Of a DNA stretch of 7,117 nt, positions 1-7,117 are shown one piece after another. Below the pieces are notes generated by a model. The model saw only the letters and a list, made by a program, of their open reading frames with translations, was not told the DNA's origin and made no database searches. Source of the DNA: an uncultured Lachnospiraceae bacterium. GTDB lineage: Bacteria; Bacillota; Clostridia; Lachnospirales; Lachnospiraceae. Each line of letters starts with the position of its first letter. The stretch's first letter is position 1. Where the stretch lies: NCBI GenBank assembly GCA_900313435.1, contig OMRF01000196.1, positions 1 to 7,117 on the forward strand, in the 5' to 3' direction. Both the position numbers and the translations under genes were made by a program.

Positions 1-3000
1 CCTGCGTACTTGATAAGCTCTCCGGAGTTTTTGAGGGCCGCAATATTGGTCTTCTTTTCCATGATCTCATCAAAGAATTCAAAAGCTCTTTCAACAAGAT
101 CCCAGTCAACCATCGTCTTTCGGTTAAAAGACTTTTTCTCAAAGCAGTCCCTGGTCAGATCCTTCCCCGCAAAGTTCTTGTCATCCCTGAGCTGAAAACT
201 GAGCGCAGTTGTCAAAGCCTTGAAACAGGATTCTGTGTCATCATAGCCTTCAAGTGCTTCTGCATTGAGGTCAGGATCACCTGCCAGCGCTTCCAAAAGT
301 GCATTACGCTTTTCCTGATCCGCATGAAGCGGCGCGCCAGCAGTCTTTATGCAGCTCACATCAACAGCAGTTCTGTCCTGGAGGATCCGAACAAATATCT
401 TTAAATCTCCGTCGCTCATGTTCTTAAAGCGAGTGATGATCTTTGAAAGTCTGTTATTCCATGCGGCCGACTCCTCAATTGCGCCAATCTGCGGGAATAC
501 AACACCCGGCAAAAGATAGATCTTACTTTTGGTGGCCTTTTTTACCTTTTGGAAAACAGCCGCATTGCTGAGCTTGTCGTTTGTCGCATATTCAATGAGA
601 TTGTTCCTGATATCTTCTATAGTCAGAGTTCTTCCCCTGAGGGCGTCGATTTTGGTAAGCTGTTTCTTGTTAAACTTTGTATAAGCAGTGAAAACAGAAG
701 CATAGCTGTCCGAAAGGCGCTCCTCATCCTTTTCCCCGAAGGCATCCTTTTGCGCCATTACTCCCTTGGCAAACTGCATCGCCTTTTCATAGGCAGACTC
801 TGATAATTTGTAATCCGAAATTCCTACGCTTGAAATACCGTAGTCAATCAGCTTATTTAATGCATCTCTGTAATTTATATTGAAATTGTACTTCTCGCCA
901 CGTATGAATTTCCGGATCTCAGCGTGTATGTCGTCGCGCTTTTGATTCTTTTGCTTCATTGACTCAACAAGGGCCATGGTTCCTTCTGAGCCGAGACCTA
1001 TGGCACTCTTATCGAGGAACATAAGTCCAATGGCAAAAAGCTGCTTTTCCTCTACGCTAAGAGCGTCATACTTATTGGCCTTGCCCTTAAATACATAGAG
1101 GTTAGCCCTTATAAGTTTAGCAATTGCTTCCTCATCAACTGCATTATTGTTAAGCGCAGTCTGTTCCTTCTTTTCAGTCTCTTTTTGAGTAATAGTCTGA
1201 GACTGGGAATACAGATTATCCCTGTACTCTTTTTTTCTGAAAACTTGAAGTTTCTCTTTCCATAGCTGGGCTTCGAAGGGTTCTTTGCTATTAAGCTCAT
1301 TAAGAACATCCGTCATAAAAAACTGCCGCAGCGAGAACATCAGCCTGTCGACATAATCAGCCGGAAGATCTATCTCCTTATTCTTCATGGAAGGATCCGA
1401 GCTCTCTTTGTAAATCTTGAGAAATTCGGGTCGTGCGACCTCCATGACCTTATTCCAGTAATCAACATAAGCGCTACTCTTTTCAAGAATATCCCCGACA
1501 AGATCTATGTTCAGCAGAGAGTCAGCATCTGATGCCTTTACTGTCTTGTTCTTCTCATCACGAATACCCATACCTGTAATAAGCATGGTTCTTACGTTTC
1601 TGCTGATCTCATGAATTTCCTGCTGTAAGGAAGGATCTTCAGATGATTTTTCTTCAAATTTTATGAGCTTTTTGTAGCTTTCTCTGAAAGCCTTTAAATA
1701 CTGACCTTTTCGGATAAACTGAAGATCAAGATCTTCAGGCTTGTCAAACCAGTCCTTTACGAGTTCGGTATCACCATAGCATTTTACAATGAACATCAGG
1801 GCCTCTTCCTCGCCCAGCGCCTTATCACCAACCTGATCAGTTCTAAGGAGGTCATACATTCTCTTCATTGCAACAGCATGGTTAAAAAGAAGTTCTGAAC
1901 TCATATTAGTATCTTTAAGATCCGGAAGTAATCCGCCGGCAGCTCCATGCTCAATAAGCGCATCCTTGAGGACCTGTGGAAGCTGTAGTTCATCGCAGTA
2001 TCTGTCGACTCTTCCGCGCATTCTGTCAATGCGTGACTTATCAAGAGTGATCGCATCATGTCCCTTTTGCGATACTCTTATAAGGGTCTTTCCCTGGCGA
2101 ACCTCTTCAAGTACATAGTCGTTGGTCTTAAGATATTTTAGTCTCTCGAGCTTTGCTTCTTTTTTTCTCTTTTCGATGTCTTCCCTGGCTTCTTCTGCAT
2201 CCTTATCAACAATCTCCCAATCCATGGAAAGCGTGATCTTTTCTTTCAGCTCTTTTTCTTTTTTATTAACATCAATCTTCTGTTTCAGATCATCGAACTT
2301 TTGAGATATAAAGTCTTCGCAGGATTTGGCATTTGTTATTTCCTTAATGCCCTCCATTGTCTCAACCTTTGCATAAAATTCCTGAAGCACCGAAAACCGT
2401 ATAAGGCGTCCGTCCGAACTACTTATCTTTTCTTTCTTTATCTTTTTTTCTATTACCTTTTCAGTCAGTTCCAGAGCCTTGTTTACACTGATTCCACCCG
2501 GTGCGGATATACTAAAGAATTTTTTCTGGAATGCATCGAGCTGATTTGCATAAAAATCAGAGTCTCCGCTAAGAGTCCCTTCATAAATGCCTCTTATGAA
2601 CATATGGGCATATTGCTGCCTCGCGGCTTCGGAAATTACGAACTTGACCTTTCCCTTGTAGTTCGGGTCATGCTTTCCGGCCTTATTACAGCCCTCCATA
2701 AAATCAGCCAGTTTCACATCCAGAGTCGTTGCGATAAAGTCCTTGAAGGATTGTTCGCCTTTAAGCATTTCCGCATAAACTTCAGGAATATTGATGATAA
2801 AAGGTATCAGTTCCTTATACTTTTCGCCTCCATAGGTTTCAAGAGTCTTTATTCCCCGGTCATAAAGCTCCTTGACTTCCTTAACTTCCTTATAGTTGTT
2901 AATATCAAAAATACCGGAACCAAGTGCCCCTAGCTTTGCGAGCGCTTCTTCCCAGCTCTTTACTCCAAATCTCTCTATATTTCTTCTCTGGCAAAGGAGC

Positions 3001-5051
3001 TTCATATCCGGGCTCATATCATCAGTGATATCTGAAAGGCCTGACATAAACCATTTGAATTTCCGGTAATAGGTCTCCAGTTCGCTTTCCCTGATGCCTG
3101 CCGCCAAAAGAACCGGTTTCAGATCCTTTTGTCTGTTCTCAAATCTTGTATTTTCCAGTTTCTCCTGTTTTTTATAATCTCCATTTGAGTTCTTGTAGGC
3201 CATACTATAGCCACGATAAGGAAGATATATATTATCTCCATTCCCGGCCAGATGTACCAAAAACTTTTTATCAAGCGTATTTCCAATATTATCAAGACGC
3301 TTCTGCTCAATGTCTGCTTTCTTTAGCATTGCAGGAAGCTTGTGCTCGGCATCCCGTGATTTCTTTTCTCTGTATTCATTAAGTGAATATTTCTTGTCAT
3401 TAAGTCTTCTTGCAACAATAGCATTCAGCGCCCTGGTAAAATCACCATTCTTCATGGTGGAAGCGCTTATTGCCTTTTCTTCAAGGTCTTCCCACTGGCC
3501 CTCGGTAAGGAGCAGCCCTTTTTTCTCCATGAGTTTTTGGGCCGCCTCCCTGTTTTTGCGCATTCTTTCAGCTAATTTTTTGCCTTCACTCTTCCAGTGC
3601 TTATTATCTTCTTCTGAGAACTTCAGCGGATCAGAAGAGGTAAGTGCTTTAAGGAAAACATCTCTATAGGTATCCTCAAGTTCAAAGTAGTCCAGGAGCT
3701 TCCGCAGCTGTCTCTCTACTCTTTGCTCATCAGGAGAAACATACTGAAGCATCTCAAAAAACATGTCAGCCTGTGAAAGAACCTGATCACTGCTTCCAAA
3801 CACCCTAAAAGAGCCAAGATGTTTATATAGCTTTTCCCTAACCTTATCTCTTGTAGCTTCAGAACATTTCTTTTTCAGCTGTTCCTCTAACAGTGCATCT
3901 GTTTCTTTTGTGCTATTTACAAACTGCTCTAAAATGGCCTTAAATTGCTCATCACTTTCAGTCGTTATCATCAGCTCCATAGCTGCGTAACGATAGACAT
4001 TTTCCGAATCCCCGGGAAGCTTCAGTTCTCTGAAAACCTGCTCGCGTCTGGAATCATATTTCGCAATGATCTGGCTTTTTTCCTGCATAAAGTCGTCACA
4101 TATCTGATCAACCTTTTTTACAAAATCCTCCGGCTTTAAGAAGAAGTCCTCATCCTTAGTTTCCGTCTGGATATGCTCACTTAGTTCTTCTCTAAGCCAG
4201 GGCATACCAAGGGTTATTTCTTTTCTTCTGTCGAGGACCATGGGAAAAGCAATTTTATTAGCAAGAAGGCGGCTATTCTTGTCCTCCATAAATGCAATAA
4301 AATCGTTTTTCTCGTCTTTGGTAGTAAGCTTTTTGCCCTCTACGATCTTAGAAAGATAATCGCTGTAGTCCTTCGACGCCCACGTATTTAAAGACTTGTC
4401 CAGTTCTTCCTGTGGAAGCTGAGGTCCAAAGGATCCGGTTTCAATAAGCTTTTGAGCATCCGTTGCAAAAGCATTGGCTTCAAATGCCTTCTCTGCTTCC
4501 TCTATCTGTTCATCTGTATAGCCCTTGCTCTTATAATCAAGCATACGGGCTTCCTTGGAGTTGAGGCTGCTTGTCTTTTCGTCAATCTGCCTCTCCATAT
4601 CATTCAAAAGGCTCTTTATTCTAAGGGCAATCTGATATCTGCGATCCCCCTTGTCAAAAAAGTGATACCCGGAATGTAAAAAGATATACCTGTTGACAGC
4701 TTCCTTTGATTTATAGAAGGTGTCATAGAAGGAAGCCTTCATCTGACCAAACTGTATATCCACATAGCTTCCATTGGTGGCTGAAAGCTGAAGCAGCCTG
4801 TCCACTTCATTTGCCATCAGATTAAAGGACTCGGATCTGCTGCCCTTTTCCAGAAGAAGCTGATCTCGAAGGTCAGAGATATTCATTGCATCATATTTAG
4901 CCTTTTTTGAGCCCTTCATATTATTGACAGAAGCGGTCTCATTAAAGGTATTTACTACGTTCCAGGCTTCTTCCTGTTGCTTGTTATATAATTCCCGGGT
5001 GATCTCTATTTTCTGGGCTTTTTGCTGTTGATATACAAATTCATTGGGCAT
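1..5051 (-). CDS. Giant charged, mostly helical cytoplasmic protein of unknown function (3' end beyond the window)
   Basis: I do not recognise this family. The frame opens at an ATG (5049-5051) preceded by a good GGAG ribosome site and stays open for 1683 codons to position 3 without a stop, so the C-terminus lies outside. The N-terminus (MPNEFVYQQQKAQKIEI) is polar, with no signal peptide, and I see no hydrophobic stretch long enough to cross a membrane, so the product is probably cytoplasmic. It is rich in Lys, Glu, Asp and Leu and poor in Cys (about ten), with a helical look throughout. The most charged, coiled-coil-like part is about residues 908-978. A polar Gln/Thr/Lys/Glu/Asn linker at about 1281-1308 may separate two large halves. 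A motif near residue 49 (KKAKYDAMNISDL) recurs weakly near 1324 (KANKYDALSVEEKQL). It is the last visible gene of the operon, 21 bases after the GNAT-like gene. Scaffold, effector or structural roles are all possible; none is shown. The gene itself is certain, its function is unknown. Confidence 0.93.
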   Translation of the reverse strand, partial: MPNEFVYQQQKAQKIEITRELYNKQQEEAWNVVNTFNETASVNNMKGSKKAKYDAMNISDLRDQLLLEKGSRSESFNLMANEVDRLLQLSATNGSYVDIQFGQMKASFYDTFYKSKEAVNRYIFLHSGYHFFDKGDRRYQIALRIKSLLNDMERQIDEKTSSLNSKEARMLDYKSKGYTDEQIEEAEKAFEANAFATDAQKLIETGSFGPQLPQEELDKSLNTWASKDYSDYLSKIVEGKKLTTKDEKNDFIAFMEDKNSRLLANKIAFPMVLDRRKEITLGMPWLREELSEHIQTETKDEDFFLKPEDFVKKVDQICDDFMQEKSQIIAKYDSRREQVFRELKLPGDSENVYRYAAMELMITTESDEQFKAILEQFVNSTKETDALLEEQLKKKCSEATRDKVREKLYKHLGSFRVFGSSDQVLSQADMFFEMLQYVSPDEQRVERQLRKLLDYFELEDTYRDVFLKALTSSDPLKFSEEDNKHWKSEGKKLAERMRKNREAAQKLMEKKGLLLTEGQWEDLEEKAISASTMKNGDFTRALNAIVARRLNDKKYSLNEYREKKSRDAEHKLPAMLKKADIEQKRLDNIGNTLDKKFLVHLAGNGDNIYLPYRGYSMAYKNSNGDYKKQEKLENTRFENRQKDLKPVLLAAGIRESELETYYRKFKWFMSGLSDITDDMSPDMKLLCQRRNIERFGVKSWEEALAKLGALGSGIFDINNYKEVKEVKELYDRGIKTLETYGGEKYKELIPFIINIPEVYAEMLKGEQSFKDFIATTLDVKLADFMEGCNKAGKHDPNYKGKVKFVISEAARQQYAHMFIRGIYEGTLSGDSDFYANQLDAFQKKFFSISAPGGISVNKALELTEKVIEKKIKKEKISSSDGRLIRFSVLQEFYAKVETMEGIKEITNAKSCEDFISQKFDDLKQKIDVNKKEKELKEKITLSMDWEIVDKDAEEAREDIEKRKKEAKLERLKYLKTNDYVLEEVRQGKTLIRVSQKGHDAITLDKSRIDRMRGRVDRYCDELQLPQVLKDALIEHGAAGGLLPDLKDTNMSSELLFNHAVAMKRMYDLLRTDQVGDKALGEEEALMFIVKCYGDTELVKDWFDKPEDLDLQFIRKGQYLKAFRESYKKLIKFEEKSSEDPSLQQEIHEISRNVRTMLITGMGIRDEKNKTVKASDADSLLNIDLVGDILEKSSAYVDYWNKVMEVARPEFLKIYKESSDPSMKNKEIDLPADYVDRLMFSLRQFFMTDVLNELNSKEPFEAQLWKEKLQVFRKKEYRDNLYSQSQTITQKETEKKEQTALNNNAVDEEAIAKLIRANLYVFKGKANKYDALSVEEKQLFAIGLMFLDKSAIGLGSEGTMALVESMKQKNQKRDDIHAEIRKFIRGEKYNFNINYRDALNKLIDYGISSVGISDYKLSESAYEKAMQFAKGVMAQKDAFGEKDEERLSDSYASVFTAYTKFNKKQLTKIDALRGRTLTIEDIRNNLIEYATNDKLSNAAVFQKVKKATKSKIYLLPGVVFPQIGAIEESAAWNNRLSKIITRFKNMSDGDLKIFVRILQDRTAVDVSCIKTAGAPLHADQEKRNALLEALAGDPDLNAEALEGYDDTESCFKALTTALSFQLRDDKNFAGKDLTRDCFEKKSFNRKTMVDWDLVERAFEFFDEIMEKKTNIAALKNSGELIKYA
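2118..2330 (-). other. Highly charged coiled-coil-like segment of the giant protein
   Basis: About residues 908-978 of the giant protein are dominated by Lys and Glu (for example KKEKELKEKI and EDIEKRKKEAKLERLKYL), with Leu and Ile at intervals that fit a long helix or coiled coil. It separates more mixed, probably globular helical regions on both sides. The heptad pattern was judged by eye only. Confidence 0.5.
2875..2892 (-). repeat. 9-bp perfect tandem duplication inside the giant gene
   Basis: ACTTCCTTA occurs twice back to back on the plus strand. Read on the coding strand it gives the K-E-V K-E-V step just after Tyr720 of the giant protein. It keeps the frame and looks like a small slippage duplication in a charged helix. 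No function is implied. Confidence 0.7.
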
Positions 5052-5058
5052 TTACAAT

Positions 5059-5062
5059 CTCC
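5059..5062 (-). promoter_or_regulatory. Ribosome binding site of the giant gene
   Basis: The mRNA reads TTTTGGAGATTGTAA before the ATG. GGAG sits 7 bases from the start codon, the usual spacing, and this fixes the start of the giant frame at 5051. The site lies wholly inside the 21-base gap after the TAA of the preceding gene, so translation can start independently. Confidence 0.85.
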
Positions 5063-5072
5063 AAAATAAGAA

Positions 5073-5996
5073 TTAGTATTCTTCGAAATCATCATCCCAT
5101 TCTTCTTCGTTATAATATCTGATATCTATTTCTTCCCTCTCAGGAAGTTCTTCCATTCTAATGCCCTCAAATACCGTAATGCCTTTTGCCTTTGGGAAAT
5201 ATTCTTCACTCAGTTCCCTGATCCTGTCATCATAACGATCAACAAGAAGCTTGGTTGCCGGGTCATATTTATCATCTGCATAAATGACTGCCTGTTTCAT
5301 TACGCGAATAAGATTTTCCGGATCATCATCAAGGCTGTAGAGAAGGGCAAGTTCTGCTTTTCCTGAGGGTTTCATGTGAATAAGTGTTACTGCATATACC
5401 TCTTCATTATCTTCGTAGTAACAGGAAACATCGTTATCAAAATACTCTCTTGGAAGGAATGGAAGATCCTCGCAGTTTCCACGGTATCCATCCATATCCA
5501 GCCCCGCTATCATGCTGTCAAAAAACCTGTCCTCTGCTTCTCTAAGGGGTTTTATCCTGGCATCCGTTTCGTTCCCATACTTAAATAGCGCCATTCCTAT
5601 ATCCGCAAGTGTTATGCAAAAAACAGAGCTTTCCTTTTCTTCCAGAGAAAAGCCGGCCTTTTCCAGCGCACTTTTTTCAACACTTCCAAGTGAAGAAGGG
5701 AGTGAAAAAGAAGATGTGCTGCACTCAACAAGCACAGCTGATTCAGTATACTCATCAAGAAGAACTTTAGCGCTTTCTTCATCATAAGCTTTTATGAACA
5801 AAATCCGGCTATTTGTATCAAGCTCATCATCACCGCGCCTTAGCTCCCACACGATCCCTGCAGTTGGCTTATCTTCGTCGTCCCTGGCAACAACAAAACC
5901 GCAAGTAAACTCCCGCCCTATATATTCAGCAATATCCTTCGTCAGAAAGTCTTCGTAATCATTTACGTTTTCCTTCGTAAGGCCTATTATCTGCAT
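5073..5996 (-). CDS. Acidic tandem GNAT-like protein, probably without a working acetyl-CoA site
   Basis: This 307-residue protein is complete (ATG at 5996, TAA at 5073-5075). Two GNAT-like halves can be traced. In the first (about 1-130), strands at FVVARDDEDKPTAGIVWEL (34-52) and SRILFIKAY (63-71) are followed by a helix (73-84) and an 'LEKAGFSLEEKESSVFCITL' end (111-130), typical of the last GNAT strands. In the second (about 145-285), VYAVTLIHM (200-208) and AELALLYSL (214-222) precede a helix (226-240), then KLLVDRY and a closing KGITVFEGI strand. GNAT enzymes bind acetyl-CoA with an R/Q-x-x-G-x-G/A loop between strand 4 and helix 3. Neither half shows it: the positions hold AYDEESAK and SLDDDPENL. 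The last 20 residues are very acidic (EEEWDDDFEEY at the end). The GNAT call is a fold-pattern inference. Given the operon, a partner or adaptor for the kinase or the giant protein is plausible. A divergent active acetyltransferase is the main alternative. Confidence 0.9.
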   Translation of the reverse strand: MQIIGLTKENVNDYEDFLTKDIAEYIGREFTCGFVVARDDEDKPTAGIVWELRRGDDELDTNSRILFIKAYDEESAKVLLDEYTESAVLVECSTSSFSLPSSLGSVEKSALEKAGFSLEEKESSVFCITLADIGMALFKYGNETDARIKPLREAEDRFFDSMIAGLDMDGYRGNCEDLPFLPREYFDNDVSCYYEDNEEVYAVTLIHMKPSGKAELALLYSLDDDPENLIRVMKQAVIYADDKYDPATKLLVDRYDDRIRELSEEYFPKAKGITVFEGIRMEELPEREEIDIRYYNEEEWDDDFEEY

Positions 5997-6003
5997 GAAT
6001 GAT

Positions 6004-6009
6004 CTCCTT
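6004..6009 (-). promoter_or_regulatory. Ribosome binding site of the GNAT-like gene
   Basis: The mRNA reads AAAAGGAGATCATTC before the ATG at 5996. AAGGAG is close to the consensus Shine-Dalgarno sequence and ends 7 bases from the start codon. This supports the chosen start. It is the strongest ribosome site in the window and lies inside the 27-base gap after the TAG of the kinase-like gene. Confidence 0.9.
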
Positions 6010-6023
6010 TTCCTATGTCAGCA

Positions 6024-7117
6024 CTATCCCAGTACGACATTTCCCCAAAGATATGTTGTTCCTTCGATATATCCTTTGGCATAATCCGGATTCTTTTGCT
6101 TAAGCTTATCCATTTTCTGATTATAGATCTGCATGGCTTTGTCCCAGGCGCGTCTATCTGTTTTGGAATTTACAAATCTACTGTTAAACTTAACGCCTTT
6201 ACTGCGAAGCTTTTCTTCATACGCAAGTTGTTTCTCTATAACCTTCTTTACGCTCTTTATCCTGGCAGTCAAAGCTTTTCTCTCCTTCTTTGAGAGAATA
6301 TCTGCCATCTGATACTCCAGGATATTAACGTCAAGAGCCTTGATCTTCATAGCAAGTTCCAGGTCAATAAAAGGAAGGACCATCTTTCCGTCGTTTTCGA
6401 TATTCCTGATACGCTTGTAACCATTCATTTTGGTATCCAGAATATCCTTATAGGTCAACAATCCAAAGGACATATCATTATCAATACCCTGAAAGCTCTG
6501 TAAATACACAACGCCATCTTTTTCCTCTGTAGTTGCCAGATAATTACCGGAATGCCTGTCCACCTGTCCGCAGATTATGTCAAAGACCTGAAGACTTGTG
6601 AGTTCTTTGAATGCATTACCTGTGTATTTGACAGTTTTTTTCTTGAACTGATTGTTTTTTATAACTCTTGAAGTATCTGCTCCCTTTGCCTGATCCATAA
6701 TGGATCCGGTCATGGTCTTACCATTTATTGTCACAGTGGCAAGTTCGGACTTTGCGATCAGATTTCCAATCCCAAGGATCTTCGCCAGCCTGCTGGTAGC
6801 AACATTTCTTTTTGACAGTTCTTCCCCGGATTCAATCTTTGAAATACCGCCTGCAATAATATCGGAGAAAGCCGCTTTTTGTAATCTGGATATCTCTTTT
6901 GCAATAAAAGCATAATCGCATTCTTCTACTTCTTTTAGCTTTTGCTCAGCTCTTGCCATCAGACTTTTGTACTCTTCACTGCTTTCCTGTCCACCCATCT
7001 GAGCAACCTGACTCCTAAGCTCATCAAGTTCCTGATTTAACGAGACAAACTCTTGTGTCAGTCTCAGAAAAATCTGTCGTACGTCTTCAGGCATTGTCTC
7101 TTCATCCTTAAGTGCAA
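6024..7117 (-). CDS. PI3/PI4K-, Fam20- or HipA-like kinase-fold protein (5' end beyond the window)
   Basis: Residues are counted from the Met at 7094. The frame stays open upstream of that Met to the window edge (reading A-L-K-D-E-E-T before it), so the gene is probably longer. Residues 1-75 are charged and coiled-coil-like. RNVATSRLAKILGIGNLIA (96-114) and a GSIMDQAKG turn (130-138) resemble the N-lobe helix and hinge region of these kinases. The catalytic loop is CGQVDRHSGNY (175-185), with D179, H181 and N184. GIDNDMSFG (203-211) then supplies the metal-binding Asp (D205 or D207). The Asp to Asn+5 to later Asp spacing matches HipA (D309, N314, D332) and the DRHxxN/DFG pair of lipid kinases. 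After about 260 come basic helices and a Trp/Gly-rich end (TTYLWGNVVLG). No clear Gly-rich loop or nucleotide-binding Lys is visible; these probably lie upstream. Substrate (protein or lipid) is unknown. The gene ends in TAG, 27 bases before the GNAT-like gene. The kinase fold is likely; activity is unproven. Confidence 0.85.
   Translation of the reverse strand, partial: ALKDEETMPEDVRQIFLRLTQEFVSLNQELDELRSQVAQMGGQESSEEYKSLMARAEQKLKEVEECDYAFIAKEISRLQKAAFSDIIAGGISKIESGEELSKRNVATSRLAKILGIGNLIAKSELATVTINGKTMTGSIMDQAKGADTSRVIKNNQFKKKTVKYTGNAFKELTSLQVFDIICGQVDRHSGNYLATTEEKDGVVYLQSFQGIDNDMSFGLLTYKDILDTKMNGYKRIRNIENDGKMVLPFIDLELAMKIKALDVNILEYQMADILSKKERKALTARIKSVKKVIEKQLAYEEKLRSKGVKFNSRFVNSKTDRRAWDKAMQIYNQKMDKLKQKNPDYAKGYIEGTTYLWGNVVLG

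Noticed and set aside
1109..1309. A short minus-strand open frame of 66 codons
   Set aside because: It overlaps the giant frame in another phase on the same strand, and its Lys/Arg/Leu-rich product is a frame-shifted echo of the real coding sequence.
2301..2933. A 210-codon open frame on the plus strand
   Set aside because: It lies wholly antisense to the giant gene. Its Phe/Leu/Tyr/Cys-rich translation is what the reverse of Lys/Glu-rich codons gives, and it lacks a convincing ribosome site or protein-like pattern.
3310..3669. A 119-codon open frame on the plus strand with a Ser/Phe/Leu-rich, signal-like look
   Set aside because: It is antisense to the giant gene, and its hydrophobicity comes from reversed Lys, Glu and Arg codons.
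6278..6298. A perfect 7-bp inverted repeat (TTCTCTC / GAGAGAA) with a 7-base loop
   Set aside because: It is inside the kinase-like coding sequence, is AG/CT-rich by codon content (SKKER), lacks a GC-rich stem and following T-run, and is short enough to be chance.
6024..7094. The Met at 7094 as the true start of the kinase-like gene
   Set aside because: The frame continues open to the window edge, the ribosome-like AAGGA is 10 bases away and weaker than at the other genes, and the N-lobe nucleotide-binding elements appear to be missing downstream. It cannot be fully excluded.
6024..7117. Calling the kinase-like gene HipA, part of a toxin-antitoxin pair
   Set aside because: The catalytic spacing is similar, but the neighbour is not a HipB-like DNA-binding protein, and the DRHxGN and IDND wording fits lipid-kinase-like or Fam20-like branches at least as well.

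Overview
The window carries three genes, all on the minus strand and very tightly spaced. They read from right to left: a kinase-fold protein cut by the right edge (6024 to beyond 7117), a 307-residue acidic protein that looks like a degenerate tandem GNAT (5073-5996), and the first 1683 codons of a giant charged helical protein cut by the left edge (5051 down to beyond position 1). The gaps are 27 and 21 bases. Each downstream gene has its own purine-rich Shine-Dalgarno sequence 7 bases before its ATG, and neither gap has room for a promoter or terminator, so the layout reads as one operon whose promoter and end both lie outside. I see no RNA gene, CRISPR array, insertion sequence, terminator or plus-strand gene.

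The base composition is moderate (low forties percent GC by eye), the ribosome sites are strong GGAG types, and the proteins are rich in Lys, Glu and Asp. This suits a low-to-moderate GC Firmicute. I would guess an anaerobic Clostridia such as a Lachnospiraceae (rumen or gut type), but no marker gene proves it.

The largest object is easy to miss because it has neither a stop codon nor its end in the window. I translated the frame from the ATG at 5051 codon by codon to position 3 and met no stop. The visible part alone is roughly 190-200 kDa, with no signal peptide and no membrane-length hydrophobic segment. I recognise no known domain in it.

The one firm functional clue is in the rightmost gene: a DRHxGN catalytic loop followed by an IDND metal-site motif, in the spacing used by PI3/PI4-kinase-like, Fam20-like and HipA-like kinases. 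The middle gene keeps the strand-helix pattern of two GNAT domains but shows no acetyl-CoA pyrophosphate loop in either half, so it may be a binding protein rather than an enzyme.

The inferred picture is an uncharacterised cytoplasmic module in which an atypical kinase, a pseudo-acetyltransferase-like partner and a giant scaffold- or effector-like protein are made together. The grouping is seen in the sequence; any cooperation between the products is a hypothesis.
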